A stretch of DNA of 11,848 nt from Caldifarciminota bacterium (lineage in GTDB: Bacteria > Hydrothermota > Hydrothermia > LBFQ01 > DSFT01), in assembly GCA_015494735.1 (NCBI GenBank), contig WGAQ01000121.1, forward strand, positions 1 to 11,848. The letters are read 5' to 3'. A program made the translations under genes and the position numbers. Of the stretch, positions 1 to 6,092 are shown in pieces; within the stretch, counting starts at the first letter, position 1; each line of letters begins with the position of its first letter. The notes beneath the pieces were generated by a model. The model saw only the letters and a program-made list of their open reading frames with translations, searched no databases and was not told the DNA's origin.

Positions 1-2
1 AG

Positions 3-245
3 AAGCATCTCAGAGAACTTCTCAGGTGCCTTTATGCGAAGAAATTGATGATGCACCTTCTGGAGCTGGACAGGGAAATTGAGATAGTGATCCGGGAGGT
101 GGAAAGCGTTTCAGACAGGTATATCCGCCTCCGGAAGAAAATAATCAGAAAGAAGCCATCCGAAATAGATGAGAAAACCCTGTTCGATTACGCATGCTAT
201 CTTACATTAGATAAGCAAGAGAGGGAGAAGGTTCTCGGCCTGTGA
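3..245 (+). CDS. C-terminal part of an unidentified helical protein (truncated by window edge)
   Basis: The reading frame is open from the first bases of the window to the TGA at 243-245, so this is most likely the 3' end of a gene that starts upstream. In-window starts exist (TTG at 45, ATG at 48 and 51), but none has a Shine-Dalgarno sequence in front. The visible ~80 residues are highly charged and look almost entirely helical, with a run of acidic and basic residues and a lysine/arginine-rich patch (RLRKKIIRKK). I recognise no domain. Its stop overlaps the GTG start of the channel gene by four bases (GTGA, 242-245), so the two genes are probably co-transcribed and translationally coupled. 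Confidence 0.6.
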   Translation, partial: KHLRELLRCLYAKKLMMHLLELDREIEIVIREVESVSDRYIRLRKKIIRKKPSEIDEKTLFDYACYLTLDKQEREKVLGL

Positions 246-1216
246 GAATCCTCAAGCGAATAGGTCTTTACCTGCTGATTCTCACCCTGGTGATTGCGGT
301 TTCCACCCTGGGGTATGTCCTGATAGAGCATGCCCATCCATTCGATGCCCTGTATATGACCATAATCACCATATCCACGGTGGGATACGAGGAGGTCATA
401 CACCTCTCCCCTATCGGCCGACTGTGGACCATACTCGTTATAATTTTCGGATGGGGTATCCTTGCGGTCATCGTCACCAACGTATTTTCCATGGTCCTGA
501 GCGAGGAAATCCTCGGGAGAATAGGCAGAAGGAGGATCAAAAAGATGAAGAACCACTATATCGTATGCGGATATGGTAGAATCGGAAGGGCCACAGTTCA
601 GGAACTCCTCAAGGAGAGCAAAAAAGTAATCGTCATCGAGAAGGAGCCTTCGAAGGTCGAGCAGGCGGAAAAGGATGGCGTGAAAGCCCTTCTCGGAGAT
701 GCCACAGATGAAGAAGTACTCAAAAAAGCCCATATAGACAGTGCATCCGGTCTTGTGGCGGCTCTGTCCAACGACCCCGACAACATATTCGTTATCATAA
801 ATGCCAGGAGTTTGAACAAAAACCTCTACATAGTCTCCAGAGCGATGGATGAGCGCTCCAGAAACTTCATGCTGAAGGCGGGAGCCAATCACGTGGTCCT
901 CCCGTACGAAATGGCAGGAATAAGGATAGCCAATGCCCTTCTGAAACCCGGATTGCACGATTTCTTCGAGATATATAATCTGAGAATGGAGGAAGTTCAG
1001 ATAGAGCCGGGAAGCCCCCTGTCCGGAAAGACCATAAGGGAACTCAATTTGACCAATCTATATGGCATCTATATAGTTTCCGTGATAAAGTCAAGTGGTC
1101 AGGTGATAGCCCCTCCGACCGCTTCCACCCTCCTCGAAGAGGGGGACATAATCCTTATCCTGGGCAGGAAGGAAAACATAGAGAAATTCGAAAAGGACTT
1201 CCTTTCCCGCACCTGA
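242..1216 (+). CDS. Two-TM potassium channel with RCK (TrkA-N/TrkA-C) domain
   Basis: A 324-residue K+ channel subunit of the MthK-like class. Residues ~8-28 form TM1, ~36-50 the pore helix and filter T46-V47-G48-Y49-E50, and ~59-86 TM2. The filter keeps the TVGY core but has Glu rather than the common Gly-Asp after it, a variant I associate with bacterial TrkA-type channels. A Rossmann RCK_N domain starts near residue 104, with GYGRIG at 110-115, an acidic residue at the end of the second strand (VIEKE, E133) and GDATDEE from 152. A TrkA_C domain follows (~residues 245-324), ending with GDIILILG. Four subunits should make a membrane pore gated by cytoplasmic ligand binding. The start is a GTG overlapping the preceding stop. 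M102 has its own Shine-Dalgarno-like sequence (see findings). The ligand cannot be told from sequence. Confidence 0.93.
   Translation: MRILKRIGLYLLILTLVIAVSTLGYVLIEHAHPFDALYMTIITISTVGYEEVIHLSPIGRLWTILVIIFGWGILAVIVTNVFSMVLSEEILGRIGRRRIKKMKNHYIVCGYGRIGRATVQELLKESKKVIVIEKEPSKVEQAEKDGVKALLGDATDEEVLKKAHIDSASGLVAALSNDPDNIFVIINARSLNKNLYIVSRAMDERSRNFMLKAGANHVVLPYEMAGIRIANALLKPGLHDFFEIYNLRMEEVQIEPGSPLSGKTIRELNLTNLYGIYIVSVIKSSGQVIAPPTASTLLEEGDIILILGRKENIEKFEKDFLSRT
531..547 (+). promoter_or_regulatory. Candidate internal ribosome binding site for a free RCK subunit
   Basis: GGAGG (531-535, part of AGAAGGAGG) lies nine bases before an in-frame ATG at 545 (M102), exactly where the RCK domain begins. MthK makes a soluble RCK subunit from an internal Met in the same place. 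The caveat is that the purine run also encodes three arginines (AGA AGG AGG), common codons here, so it may be coincidental. Confidence 0.45.
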
Positions 1217-1285
1217 ATCGCAGACCTGATGACACCCGCGCCTTAACTGTAAGAAGAACGGGAAATCATCCTGATTCGAGAAAAT

Positions 1286-1322
1286 TTGCAGAACTACCCT
1301 GTTCCATCCTTAAACTTTATCC
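1286..1322 (+). promoter_or_regulatory. Probable leaderless promoter of apgM
   Basis: A -10-like TAAACT (1311-1316) ends six bases before the ATG at 1323, so transcription would begin at or next to the start codon. A weak -35 (TTGCAG, 1286-1291) lies 19 bp upstream. There is no Shine-Dalgarno sequence before the ATG. The same TTAAACTT core precedes the cytochrome gene and nosZ. Confidence 0.6.
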
Positions 1323-2525
1323 ATGATAGCAGTTCAAAAGAATCTGATAACGAAGAGCGATAAGAAGATAGTTCTTCTGGTGGCCGATGGTCTTGGGGGA
1401 CTGCCCCGCCCCACCGATGGAAAAACAGAACTGGAAGTTGCCAGAACCCCCAATCTGGACAGCCTGGTAAGGAAGGGTATTACCGGACTGATAGAGCCCA
1501 TAGAAGCAGGAATAGCTCCCGGAAGCGGTCCCGCCCATCTGGCCCTCTTCGGATACGATCCCCTGAAGTACGAACTGGGAAGGGGTGTTCTGGAGGTTCT
1601 GGGACTGGGTATGGAACTGAAAGATGGCGATATAGCGATAAGGGGCAACTTCGCCACCATAAGGGACGGGAAAATCGTCGACAGGAGGGCCGGACGAATA
1701 TCCACAGAGGAAAACAGGAGACTCATCTCCATTCTGAAGGACAGGATAAAGAAAGTGGAAGACGTGGATGTTATATGGGAAAGCGGTCTGGAACACAGGT
1801 TTGCGCTTATCCTGCGGGGAGAGGGACTGGGCGATATGGTGAACGATACGGACCCCCAGAAGGAAGGACTTCCTCCCCTGCCCCCTGAAGGAAAAGACGG
1901 GCCATCCCGCAAAACAGCCCGCATACTCAGGCAGATAGTGGATAAGGCTGCCGATATTCTGAAAGAAGAAGAGAAAGCCAACTCTATCCTTCTCAGAGGG
2001 ATATCCCGTAAGCCGGAAATTCCATCCTTCGAAGAGAGATACGGGCTGAAATCTCTGGGACTGGCCAATTACCCAATGTACAAGGGCCTCGCCCGTCTCG
2101 TGGGTATGGATGTCCCGGAACTGGGATACGAATTCGAGAGTCTTATCCAGTACTATGAGGAGCACTTCGAAGAATACGATTTCTTCTTCATTCACTACAA
2201 ATGGACGGACAAGGCAGGTGAAGACGGGGACTTCAACAAAAAGGTGAAATACATAGAGGAACTGGATGGATACATACCCCGGATAATGGAAAAGAACCCC
2301 CATGTGTTCATTTTCACCGGAGACCACTCTACCCCCGCCATGTGGAAGGGCCATTCCTGGCATCCCGTACCCATCCTCATAGTGGCGGAGAATGCCGGCG
2401 TGGATGATGCATGCAGATTGACTGAGAGGGAAGCCCGAAGGGGATATCTGGGACTCAGGAAGAGCAAAGAGATAATGCAGATAGCCCTTGCTCTGTCAGG
2501 GAGACTGAAGAAGTTCGGTGCGTAA
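1323..2525 (+). CDS. apgM: 2,3-bisphosphoglycerate-independent phosphoglycerate mutase, archaeal type (ApgM)
   Basis: A 400-residue cytoplasmic enzyme interconverting 3- and 2-phosphoglycerate in glycolysis/gluconeogenesis. It belongs to the alkaline-phosphatase superfamily and its length fits the archaeal-type branch. The metal-binding start VADG (D22) is followed by GSGPAHLALFGYDP, where S68 should be the phosphoryl-accepting serine. C-terminal metal and phosphate residues are seen in HYKWTDKAGEDG (H291 onward), TGDHSTP (D334, H335) and WKGHSWHPVP (H344, H347). All key motifs are intact. The ATG at 1323 is chosen because a -10-like box lies just upstream. The gene stands alone, 106 bases after the channel gene and 49 before the cytochrome start. 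ApgM is also known in some bacteria, so it does not imply an archaeon. Confidence 0.93.
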   Translation: MIAVQKNLITKSDKKIVLLVADGLGGLPRPTDGKTELEVARTPNLDSLVRKGITGLIEPIEAGIAPGSGPAHLALFGYDPLKYELGRGVLEVLGLGMELKDGDIAIRGNFATIRDGKIVDRRAGRISTEENRRLISILKDRIKKVEDVDVIWESGLEHRFALILRGEGLGDMVNDTDPQKEGLPPLPPEGKDGPSRKTARILRQIVDKAADILKEEEKANSILLRGISRKPEIPSFEERYGLKSLGLANYPMYKGLARLVGMDVPELGYEFESLIQYYEEHFEEYDFFFIHYKWTDKAGEDGDFNKKVKYIEELDGYIPRIMEKNPHVFIFTGDHSTPAMWKGHSWHPVPILIVAENAGVDDACRLTEREARRGYLGLRKSKEIMQIALALSGRLKKFGA

Positions 2526-2537
2526 TTACATACCTTG

Positions 2538-2574
2538 TTGGTCGGGAAATGCCCTGTCCTTTAAACTTACCCGC
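2538..2574 (+). promoter_or_regulatory. Probable leaderless promoter of the nos cytochrome c gene
   Basis: TAAACT (2562-2567) ends seven bases before the ATG at 2575. A weak -35 candidate TTGGTC (2538-2543) is 18 bp upstream. No Shine-Dalgarno site precedes the ATG. This box lies inside the reading frame if a more upstream ATG (2518) is used, which argues for the later start. Confidence 0.55.
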
Positions 2575-3087
2575 ATGATGAGGAAACTCCTGCTTGGAAT
2601 CGTGGTTGCATTTGGAATTTATGCCTGCGGCGGTGGAAACCAGTCCGCCGGCGGTGGTGCTACCGAGCAGACACAGGAGACGAAGCAAGAGGCCAAGGCT
2701 GGTTCCTCCGGTGAAATAGTAATAGAGGATACCCTTTCCTGGATTGGACCCGAGGGTGTGCCTGTCAAGAGCGTGGAACTCGGTCCCCTCAATCAGGAAC
2801 TGGCCAAGAAGGGGGCTGAACTCTTCAAACTCAAGTGCACCGCGTGCCACAAGATAGACCAGAGGTACGTGGGTCCTGCCCTCAAGGGAGTGACCAAGAG
2901 GAGGAACCCCGCCTGGATTATGAATCAGATTCTGGTTCCCGATTACATGATAGAGCACGACCCCATAACTCATAAACTCCTGGAAGAGTACCTGGCCAAG
3001 ATGACCTTCCAGAATGTCACCGAAGAGGATGCCCGTGCTCTCCTGGAATACTTCAGGTGGATAGACGAGAAAGGAACCGAACCCTGA
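2575..3087 (+). CDS. Lipoprotein monohaem cytochrome c, probable electron donor to NosZ
   Basis: About 170 residues. The frame extends up to an ATG at 2518, but starting at 2575 (or 2578) gives a classic lipoprotein signal: M-M-R-K, a hydrophobic core, then lipobox I-Y-A-C18. A Gly/Ala/Gln/Glu-rich linker (19-47) would let the haem domain reach away from the membrane. The haem motif is C88-T-A-C91-H92, followed by the VGPALKGV loop of class I cytochromes. The likely sixth ligand is M143 (LAKMTF), before a C-terminal helix. Membrane-anchored and facing the periplasm, it probably carries electrons from a quinol-oxidising complex to the CuA centre of NosZ. A cytochrome c gene directly before nosZ is the usual order in Bacteroidetes-type nos clusters. 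A strong terminator follows, so it is a separate transcription unit. Confidence 0.88.
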   Translation: MMRKLLLGIVVAFGIYACGGGNQSAGGGATEQTQETKQEAKAGSSGEIVIEDTLSWIGPEGVPVKSVELGPLNQELAKKGAELFKLKCTACHKIDQRYVGPALKGVTKRRNPAWIMNQILVPDYMIEHDPITHKLLEEYLAKMTFQNVTEEDARALLEYFRWIDEKGTEP

Positions 3088-3098
3088 TTATCCACCCT

Positions 3099-3125
3099 GC
3101 CCCGCAACCCCGCGGGGCTTTTGTT
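3099..3125 (+). terminator. Intrinsic terminator after the cytochrome c gene
   Basis: A perfect 7-bp GC stem, GCCCCGC (3099-3105) with GCGGGGC (3112-3118), a six-base loop and the U-rich tail TTTTGTT. It lies 11 bases after the stop codon and overlaps the start of the upstream GTTAA element. Confidence 0.9.
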
Positions 3126-3140
3126 AATCAAACGTTAATC
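3123..3140 (+). promoter_or_regulatory. Upstream copy of an 18-bp putative operator (nosZ control)
   Basis: GTTAATCAAACGTTAATC contains GTTAATC twice, 11 bases apart (about one helical turn), and also reads as an imperfect inverted repeat TTAAY-N5-GTTAA. It matches the copy at 3219-3236 at 14 of 18 positions, all four differences being transitions. It ends 42 bases before the -35 box. Confidence 0.5.
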
Positions 3141-3182
3141 TTTAAACCTCAAATTTCCAAGCAGATTTCGGTGAATAAATAC

Positions 3183-3212
3183 TTGACAGATACCCGCTCA
3201 ACCCTTTAAACT
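3183..3212 (+). promoter_or_regulatory. nosZ promoter (sigma-70 type)
   Basis: TTGACA (3183-3188, perfect -35) and TAAACT (3207-3212, -10) are separated by 18 bp. Transcription should start near 3219, giving a leader of about 44 bases with a strong Shine-Dalgarno site. This is the clearest promoter in the window and supports a bacterial host. Confidence 0.85.
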
Positions 3213-3218
3213 TTGGTC

Positions 3219-3236
3219 GTTAACCAAATGTTAACT
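3219..3236 (+). promoter_or_regulatory. Downstream copy of the 18-bp putative operator, at the nosZ transcription start
   Basis: GTTAACCAAATGTTAACT holds GTTAAC twice, 11 bases apart. GTTAAC is itself a palindrome, so the unit is both a direct and an inverted repeat (TTAAC-N5-GTTAA). It begins at the predicted +1, where a bound protein would block initiation. Start-to-start distance from the upstream copy is 96 bp, roughly nine helical turns. Confidence 0.55.
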
Positions 3237-3250
3237 GAAAGAAACTGCAC

Positions 3251-3262
3251 AGGAGGTGGGTT
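3251..3262 (+). promoter_or_regulatory. Strong Shine-Dalgarno site of nosZ
   Basis: AGGAGGTGG sits just before the ATG at 3263 and closely matches the anti-Shine-Dalgarno sequence. It fixes the nosZ start. The same GGAGGTGG is found before the gene at 5459. Confidence 0.85.
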
Positions 3263-5251
3263 ATGAGAGAACTTCTCAAGAAGTTCGCGTATGTAGGAAC
3301 GGCCCTCGTTCTGGTGGGAGTGGCTGTAAACTCCTGCCAGAAGCAGGCCACCAAGAGCGGTATATCTGCTGATGTGGCCAAGCAGGTATATGTGCCGCCC
3401 GGAGAGTACGATGAGTTCTATGCATTCCTCTCCGGCGGATACAATGGCCAGATAGACGTGGTGGGTCTGCCTTCCGGTAGGCTCCTCCAGATAGTGCCCG
3501 TCTTCTCCGTCGATCCCCACAATGGATACGGATTCGACGAGGAGACGAAGGCGATGCTCATGACTTCTCACGGATTCATACCCTGGGATGACTCCCACCA
3601 TCCCGAACTCTCCCAGACCGACGGTGTTCCCGATGGAAGGTGGGTATTCATAAACGCTAACAACACCACCAGGATGGCGAGAGTGGATCTGAGGACTTTC
3701 GAGACTGTGGAAATACTGGAAATCCCCCTCTCCGGTGGTAACCACGCTTCCACCTTCGTAACTCAGAATACCGAGTACGTGACCGCTGCTACCAGGTTCG
3801 CAGTCCCCATACCCCAGAAGGACATACCCATAGATGTCAAGAACTTCCAGGGAACCCTTACGTTCATCAAGGTCAATAACGATCCCAATTATGAGGGCAA
3901 TGACAGGATGGAGATAGCCTTCCAGATTCTGGTTCCCGGATACGACTATGACCTGGCTCACTGCGGTAAGGGACCCTCTCATGGATGGTGCTTCTTCACA
4001 TCCTATAACACCGAGCAGGCTTCCACCCTTCTGGAAATCAACGCCTCCCAGAAGGATAAGGACTACATCGCTGCTGTCAACTGGAAGGTGGCCGAGAAGT
4101 GTATCGCTGACGGCAAGTATAAGGAAGTGCCCGTCACTTACTACCACAACTACTACGACGACAAAACTCACATGGCTTATTCCAAGGTGGAGAAGAGCGT
4201 CAAGGTCATAGACCCCAAGGATTGTCCCGGTCTCATATACTTCCTGCCCACACCCAAGTCCCCGCATGGTGTTGACGTTGACCCCACTGGTGAGTACATA
4301 GTGGCCGGTGGTAAGCTGGCAACCGTTCTGCCCATACACTCCTTCTCCAAGATGATCAAGGCTATCGAAAACAAGGAGTTTGCTGGTGAGGACCACGGAA
4401 TTCCCGTTCTCAAGTACGAAGCCATCAACTACTGTGAGGTTCCCAAGCCCTGTCTCGGACCTCTCCACAACGAGTTCGATGGAAGGGGCTACGTCTATAC
4501 CTCCTGCTTCATCTCCTCTGAAGTTATCAAGACCGACCTGAAGACCTGTAAAGTGGTTGACAGGATACCCACCTACTACTCCGTTGGACACCTGATGATA
4601 CCCGGTGGTGACTCCAGGAAGCCCTGGGGTAAGTACGTGCTGCCTATGAATAAGATAACCAAGGATAGGTTCCTGCCCACCGGACCCGAGCTGGCACACG
4701 CCGCACAGCTGATAGACATCACCGGCGAGAAGATGAGGATGCTCCTCGACTTCCCCACCATGGGTGAGCCCCACTACGCACAGGCTCTGCCTGCTGACCT
4801 CATAATGGATAAGGTCTGGAAGGTCTATCCTCTCGAGGAGAACAAGCATCCGTATGCCACTCTCAGCGAAGAGGATGCCAAGGTGGTCAGGAAGGGCAAC
4901 GTGGTCCATGTCTACATGACCGCCATCAGGTCCCACTTCGTGCCTGACAACATCGAGGGTATAAGGGTCGGTGATACCGTTTACTTCCACGTCACCAACC
5001 TGGAGCAGGATTGGGATATTCCTCACGGATTTGCCATCTACGGTGCCCACACCTCCAACATCCTGATAATGCCCGGTCAGACCAAGACCATCCAGTGGAT
5101 ACCCAAGCACCCCGGCGTGTATCCCTTCTACTGCACCGACTTCTGCTCCGCTCTGCACCAGGAGATGCAGGGTTACGTGAGGGTGTCGCCCAGAGGTGCC
5201 AAGACCCAGCTCAGGTGGAGGGGCGGCGGAAGCGACTGGAAGACCGGATAA
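3263..5251 (+). CDS. nosZ: Nitrous-oxide reductase NosZ, clade II, Sec-type with lipobox
   Basis: A 662-residue periplasmic copper enzyme reducing N2O to N2. The N-terminus lacks a twin-arginine motif. It has a Sec signal with a lipobox-like end (V-N-S-C25), so it is probably a lipoprotein. The beta-propeller carries the seven expected CuZ histidines: H112-H113 (DDSHHPELS), H161 (GGNHAS), H335 (PHGVDVDP), H402 (GPLHNEFDG), H443 (VGHLMIPGG) and H504 (GEPHYAQA). The C-terminal cupredoxin domain has CuA ligands H588 (DIPHGF), C624, C628, H632 and M635 (CTDFCSALHQEM). Clade I enzymes have Trp between the two cysteines; here it is Asp, as I recall for clade II. No key residue is missing. Lysine is almost always AAG, and TTA, CTA and TCA codons are nearly absent, a bias expected of a highly expressed gene. 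It has its own promoter and terminator. Confidence 0.98.
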   Translation: MRELLKKFAYVGTALVLVGVAVNSCQKQATKSGISADVAKQVYVPPGEYDEFYAFLSGGYNGQIDVVGLPSGRLLQIVPVFSVDPHNGYGFDEETKAMLMTSHGFIPWDDSHHPELSQTDGVPDGRWVFINANNTTRMARVDLRTFETVEILEIPLSGGNHASTFVTQNTEYVTAATRFAVPIPQKDIPIDVKNFQGTLTFIKVNNDPNYEGNDRMEIAFQILVPGYDYDLAHCGKGPSHGWCFFTSYNTEQASTLLEINASQKDKDYIAAVNWKVAEKCIADGKYKEVPVTYYHNYYDDKTHMAYSKVEKSVKVIDPKDCPGLIYFLPTPKSPHGVDVDPTGEYIVAGGKLATVLPIHSFSKMIKAIENKEFAGEDHGIPVLKYEAINYCEVPKPCLGPLHNEFDGRGYVYTSCFISSEVIKTDLKTCKVVDRIPTYYSVGHLMIPGGDSRKPWGKYVLPMNKITKDRFLPTGPELAHAAQLIDITGEKMRMLLDFPTMGEPHYAQALPADLIMDKVWKVYPLEENKHPYATLSEEDAKVVRKGNVVHVYMTAIRSHFVPDNIEGIRVGDTVYFHVTNLEQDWDIPHGFAIYGAHTSNILIMPGQTKTIQWIPKHPGVYPFYCTDFCSALHQEMQGYVRVSPRGAKTQLRWRGGGSDWKTG

Positions 5252-5262
5252 TGCCTTCCTCT

Positions 5263-5286
5263 GGCGGGGATTCCCCCGCCTTTTTT
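5263..5286 (+). terminator. Intrinsic terminator of nosZ
   Basis: GGCGGGG (5263-5269) pairs perfectly with CCCCGCC (5274-5280) around an ATTC loop, followed by six T. It is 11 bases after the nosZ stop, so most nosZ transcripts should end here and not continue into the downstream nos genes. Confidence 0.93.
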
Positions 5287-5406
5287 AATCTCTCTTTCCA
5301 CAATTCACTCTATAAACATCCCCTCGTTCTCCTTCCTATCATGGTGAGGTTATCAATTACTCTCCTGTGACCAGGTTTTTAAATTCCTTATAAAATCAGG
5401 GAGTTT

Positions 5407-5435
5407 TTAAAACAGTAAGGTACTTACTTTATACT
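5407..5435 (+). promoter_or_regulatory. Promoter of the nosZ-associated membrane-protein gene
   Basis: TATACT (5430-5435) is one base from the TATAAT consensus. TTAAAA (5407-5412), matching four of six -35 positions, lies 17 bp upstream. Predicted transcription start is about 5442, just before the GGAGGTGG site at 5448-5455. A second possible -10 (TAAAAT, 5391-5396) and a repeated GTTTTTAAA (5375-5383 and 5403-5411, offset 28) lie upstream and may mark a further promoter or regulator site. The rest of the 207-base gap (5252-5458) holds only the nosZ terminator and no gene that I can support. Confidence 0.6.
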
Positions 5436-5458
5436 TTTCTAAACGAAGGAGGTGGGAC

Positions 5459-6019
5459 ATGAAGAAAATAAGCAGGATACTGGTGGCGATAGCCTCTCTC
5501 CTGATTGGAGTTATATTCTTCACGCCTCTGTGGAAGATAGACCTCATCGCTCCCCAGTATCCAGAAGGCCTCAGCGTTCTTATATGGGTGAATAAAGTTC
5601 AGGGAATTCCCAAACTGGAAATCGTCAACGACCTCAACCACTACATCGGGATGCAGCCAATCGATCCGAATGCCATACCTGAATTGAAGTGGTTCTGGAT
5701 CGTATTTCTGGCCTTCCTCATCTTCGGTCTCGTGGTGGCTGCTGTGGGAAGGAAGATACTCCTCTACCTGTGGTTCGGTCTCTATGCCCTTTTCGGCATC
5801 TATGCCCTCTACGTATTCTGGAAGTGGGAGTATAAGTACGGGCACAATCTGGACCCCCACGCACCCCTTCAGGTGGACCCCTTCCAGCCTCCCCTCGTGG
5901 GAGTTCTCAAGATGATGAACTTCACAGTAGTGGCATATCCACACGTGGGTGGTGCTGCCCTCATCCTTGCAGGTATCCTGGGTGCTGTCGCCGTTTTCCT
6001 GGAAATCAGAAACAAATAG
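5459..6019 (+). CDS. Four-TM membrane protein of nos clusters (NosB-like position)
   Basis: A 186-residue inner-membrane protein. Predicted TM segments: ~7-25, ~79-97, ~100-121 and ~162-182. The loop after TM1 (26-77) has PQYPEGL (32-38) and NHYIGM (60-65). The loop after TM3 has GHNLDPHAP (128-136) and a proline-rich stretch. I recognise this pattern from membrane proteins encoded between nosZ and nosL in Bacteroidetes-type clusters. Clade II clusters commonly carry a gene called nosB, encoding a membrane protein of unknown function, directly after nosZ. Whether this protein is a true NosB homologue I cannot prove, so no symbol is given. The conserved His, Tyr and acidic residues probably face the periplasm and could bind copper or dock NosZ; that is inference. 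The start is fixed by GGAGGTGG (5448-5455). Confidence 0.85.
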   Translation: MKKISRILVAIASLLIGVIFFTPLWKIDLIAPQYPEGLSVLIWVNKVQGIPKLEIVNDLNHYIGMQPIDPNAIPELKWFWIVFLAFLIFGLVVAAVGRKILLYLWFGLYALFGIYALYVFWKWEYKYGHNLDPHAPLQVDPFQPPLVGVLKMMNFTVVAYPHVGGAALILAGILGAVAVFLEIRNK

Positions 6020-6022
6020 TTC

Positions 6023-6044
6023 AGAGGGCCTTCGGGCCCTCTTT
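6023..6044 (+). terminator. TTCG-loop hairpin between the membrane-protein gene and nosL
   Basis: AGAGGGCC (6023-6030) pairs perfectly with GGCCCTCT (6035-6042) around a TTCG tetraloop. The following T-run is short (ending TTT), so it may be a partial terminator or an mRNA-stabilising hairpin. It starts four bases after the stop codon. Confidence 0.75.
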
Positions 6045-6053
6045 CCAAAACCC

Positions 6054-6085
6054 TATAAAATTTATGTCGGATTTTAAAAAGGAGG
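6054..6085 (+). promoter_or_regulatory. Possible nosL promoter and its Shine-Dalgarno site
   Basis: TATAAAAT (6054-6061) offers a -10 box, but the only -35 candidate 17 bp upstream (TTCGGG) lies in the hairpin and is weak. A strong AAAGGAGG (6078-6085) sits seven bases before the ATG at 6093. If this promoter is inactive, nosLDFY depends on readthrough of the hairpin. Confidence 0.4.
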
Positions 6086-6092
6086 CCAATCC

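Noticed and set aside
1217..1322. Terminator or RNA gene between the channel gene and apgM
   Set aside because: Only a weak GAATC/GATTC inverted pair is present, with no GC stem plus T-run.
1317..2363. Antisense open frame opposite apgM, and similar ones opposite nosD and nosF
   Set aside because: These are shadows of confidently identified genes, with no ribosome site or recognisable domain.
2518..2574. Longer start for the cytochrome c gene (ATG at 2518)
   Set aside because: It would add 19 residues before the lipoprotein signal, run through the predicted -10 box and overlap the end of apgM.
3119..3140. Rex or FNR/DNR binding site in the nosZ upstream region
   Set aside because: TTGTTAA is present, but the second TTAA is 11 rather than 8 bases away (Rex), and no TTGAT-N4-ATCAA (FNR) is present.
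1305..3215. TTTAAA boxes as archaeal TATA boxes, with ApgM as a sign of an archaeon
   Set aside because: At nosZ the box has a perfect bacterial -35 at 18 bp, spacing to ATGs is too short for an archaeal TATA box, and lipoprotein signals, strong Shine-Dalgarno sites and clade II nos genes indicate a bacterium.
3206..5158. Antisense 650-codon open frame opposite nosZ
   Set aside because: It is explained by the near absence of TTA, CTA and TCA codons in nosZ; the translation is low-complexity (Gly/Val/His-rich) with no domain, and nosZ itself is unmistakable.
5341..5370. Nine-codon frame (ATG...TGA) after the nosZ terminator
   Set aside because: No ribosome site or promoter at suitable spacing, and nothing suggests a leader peptide.
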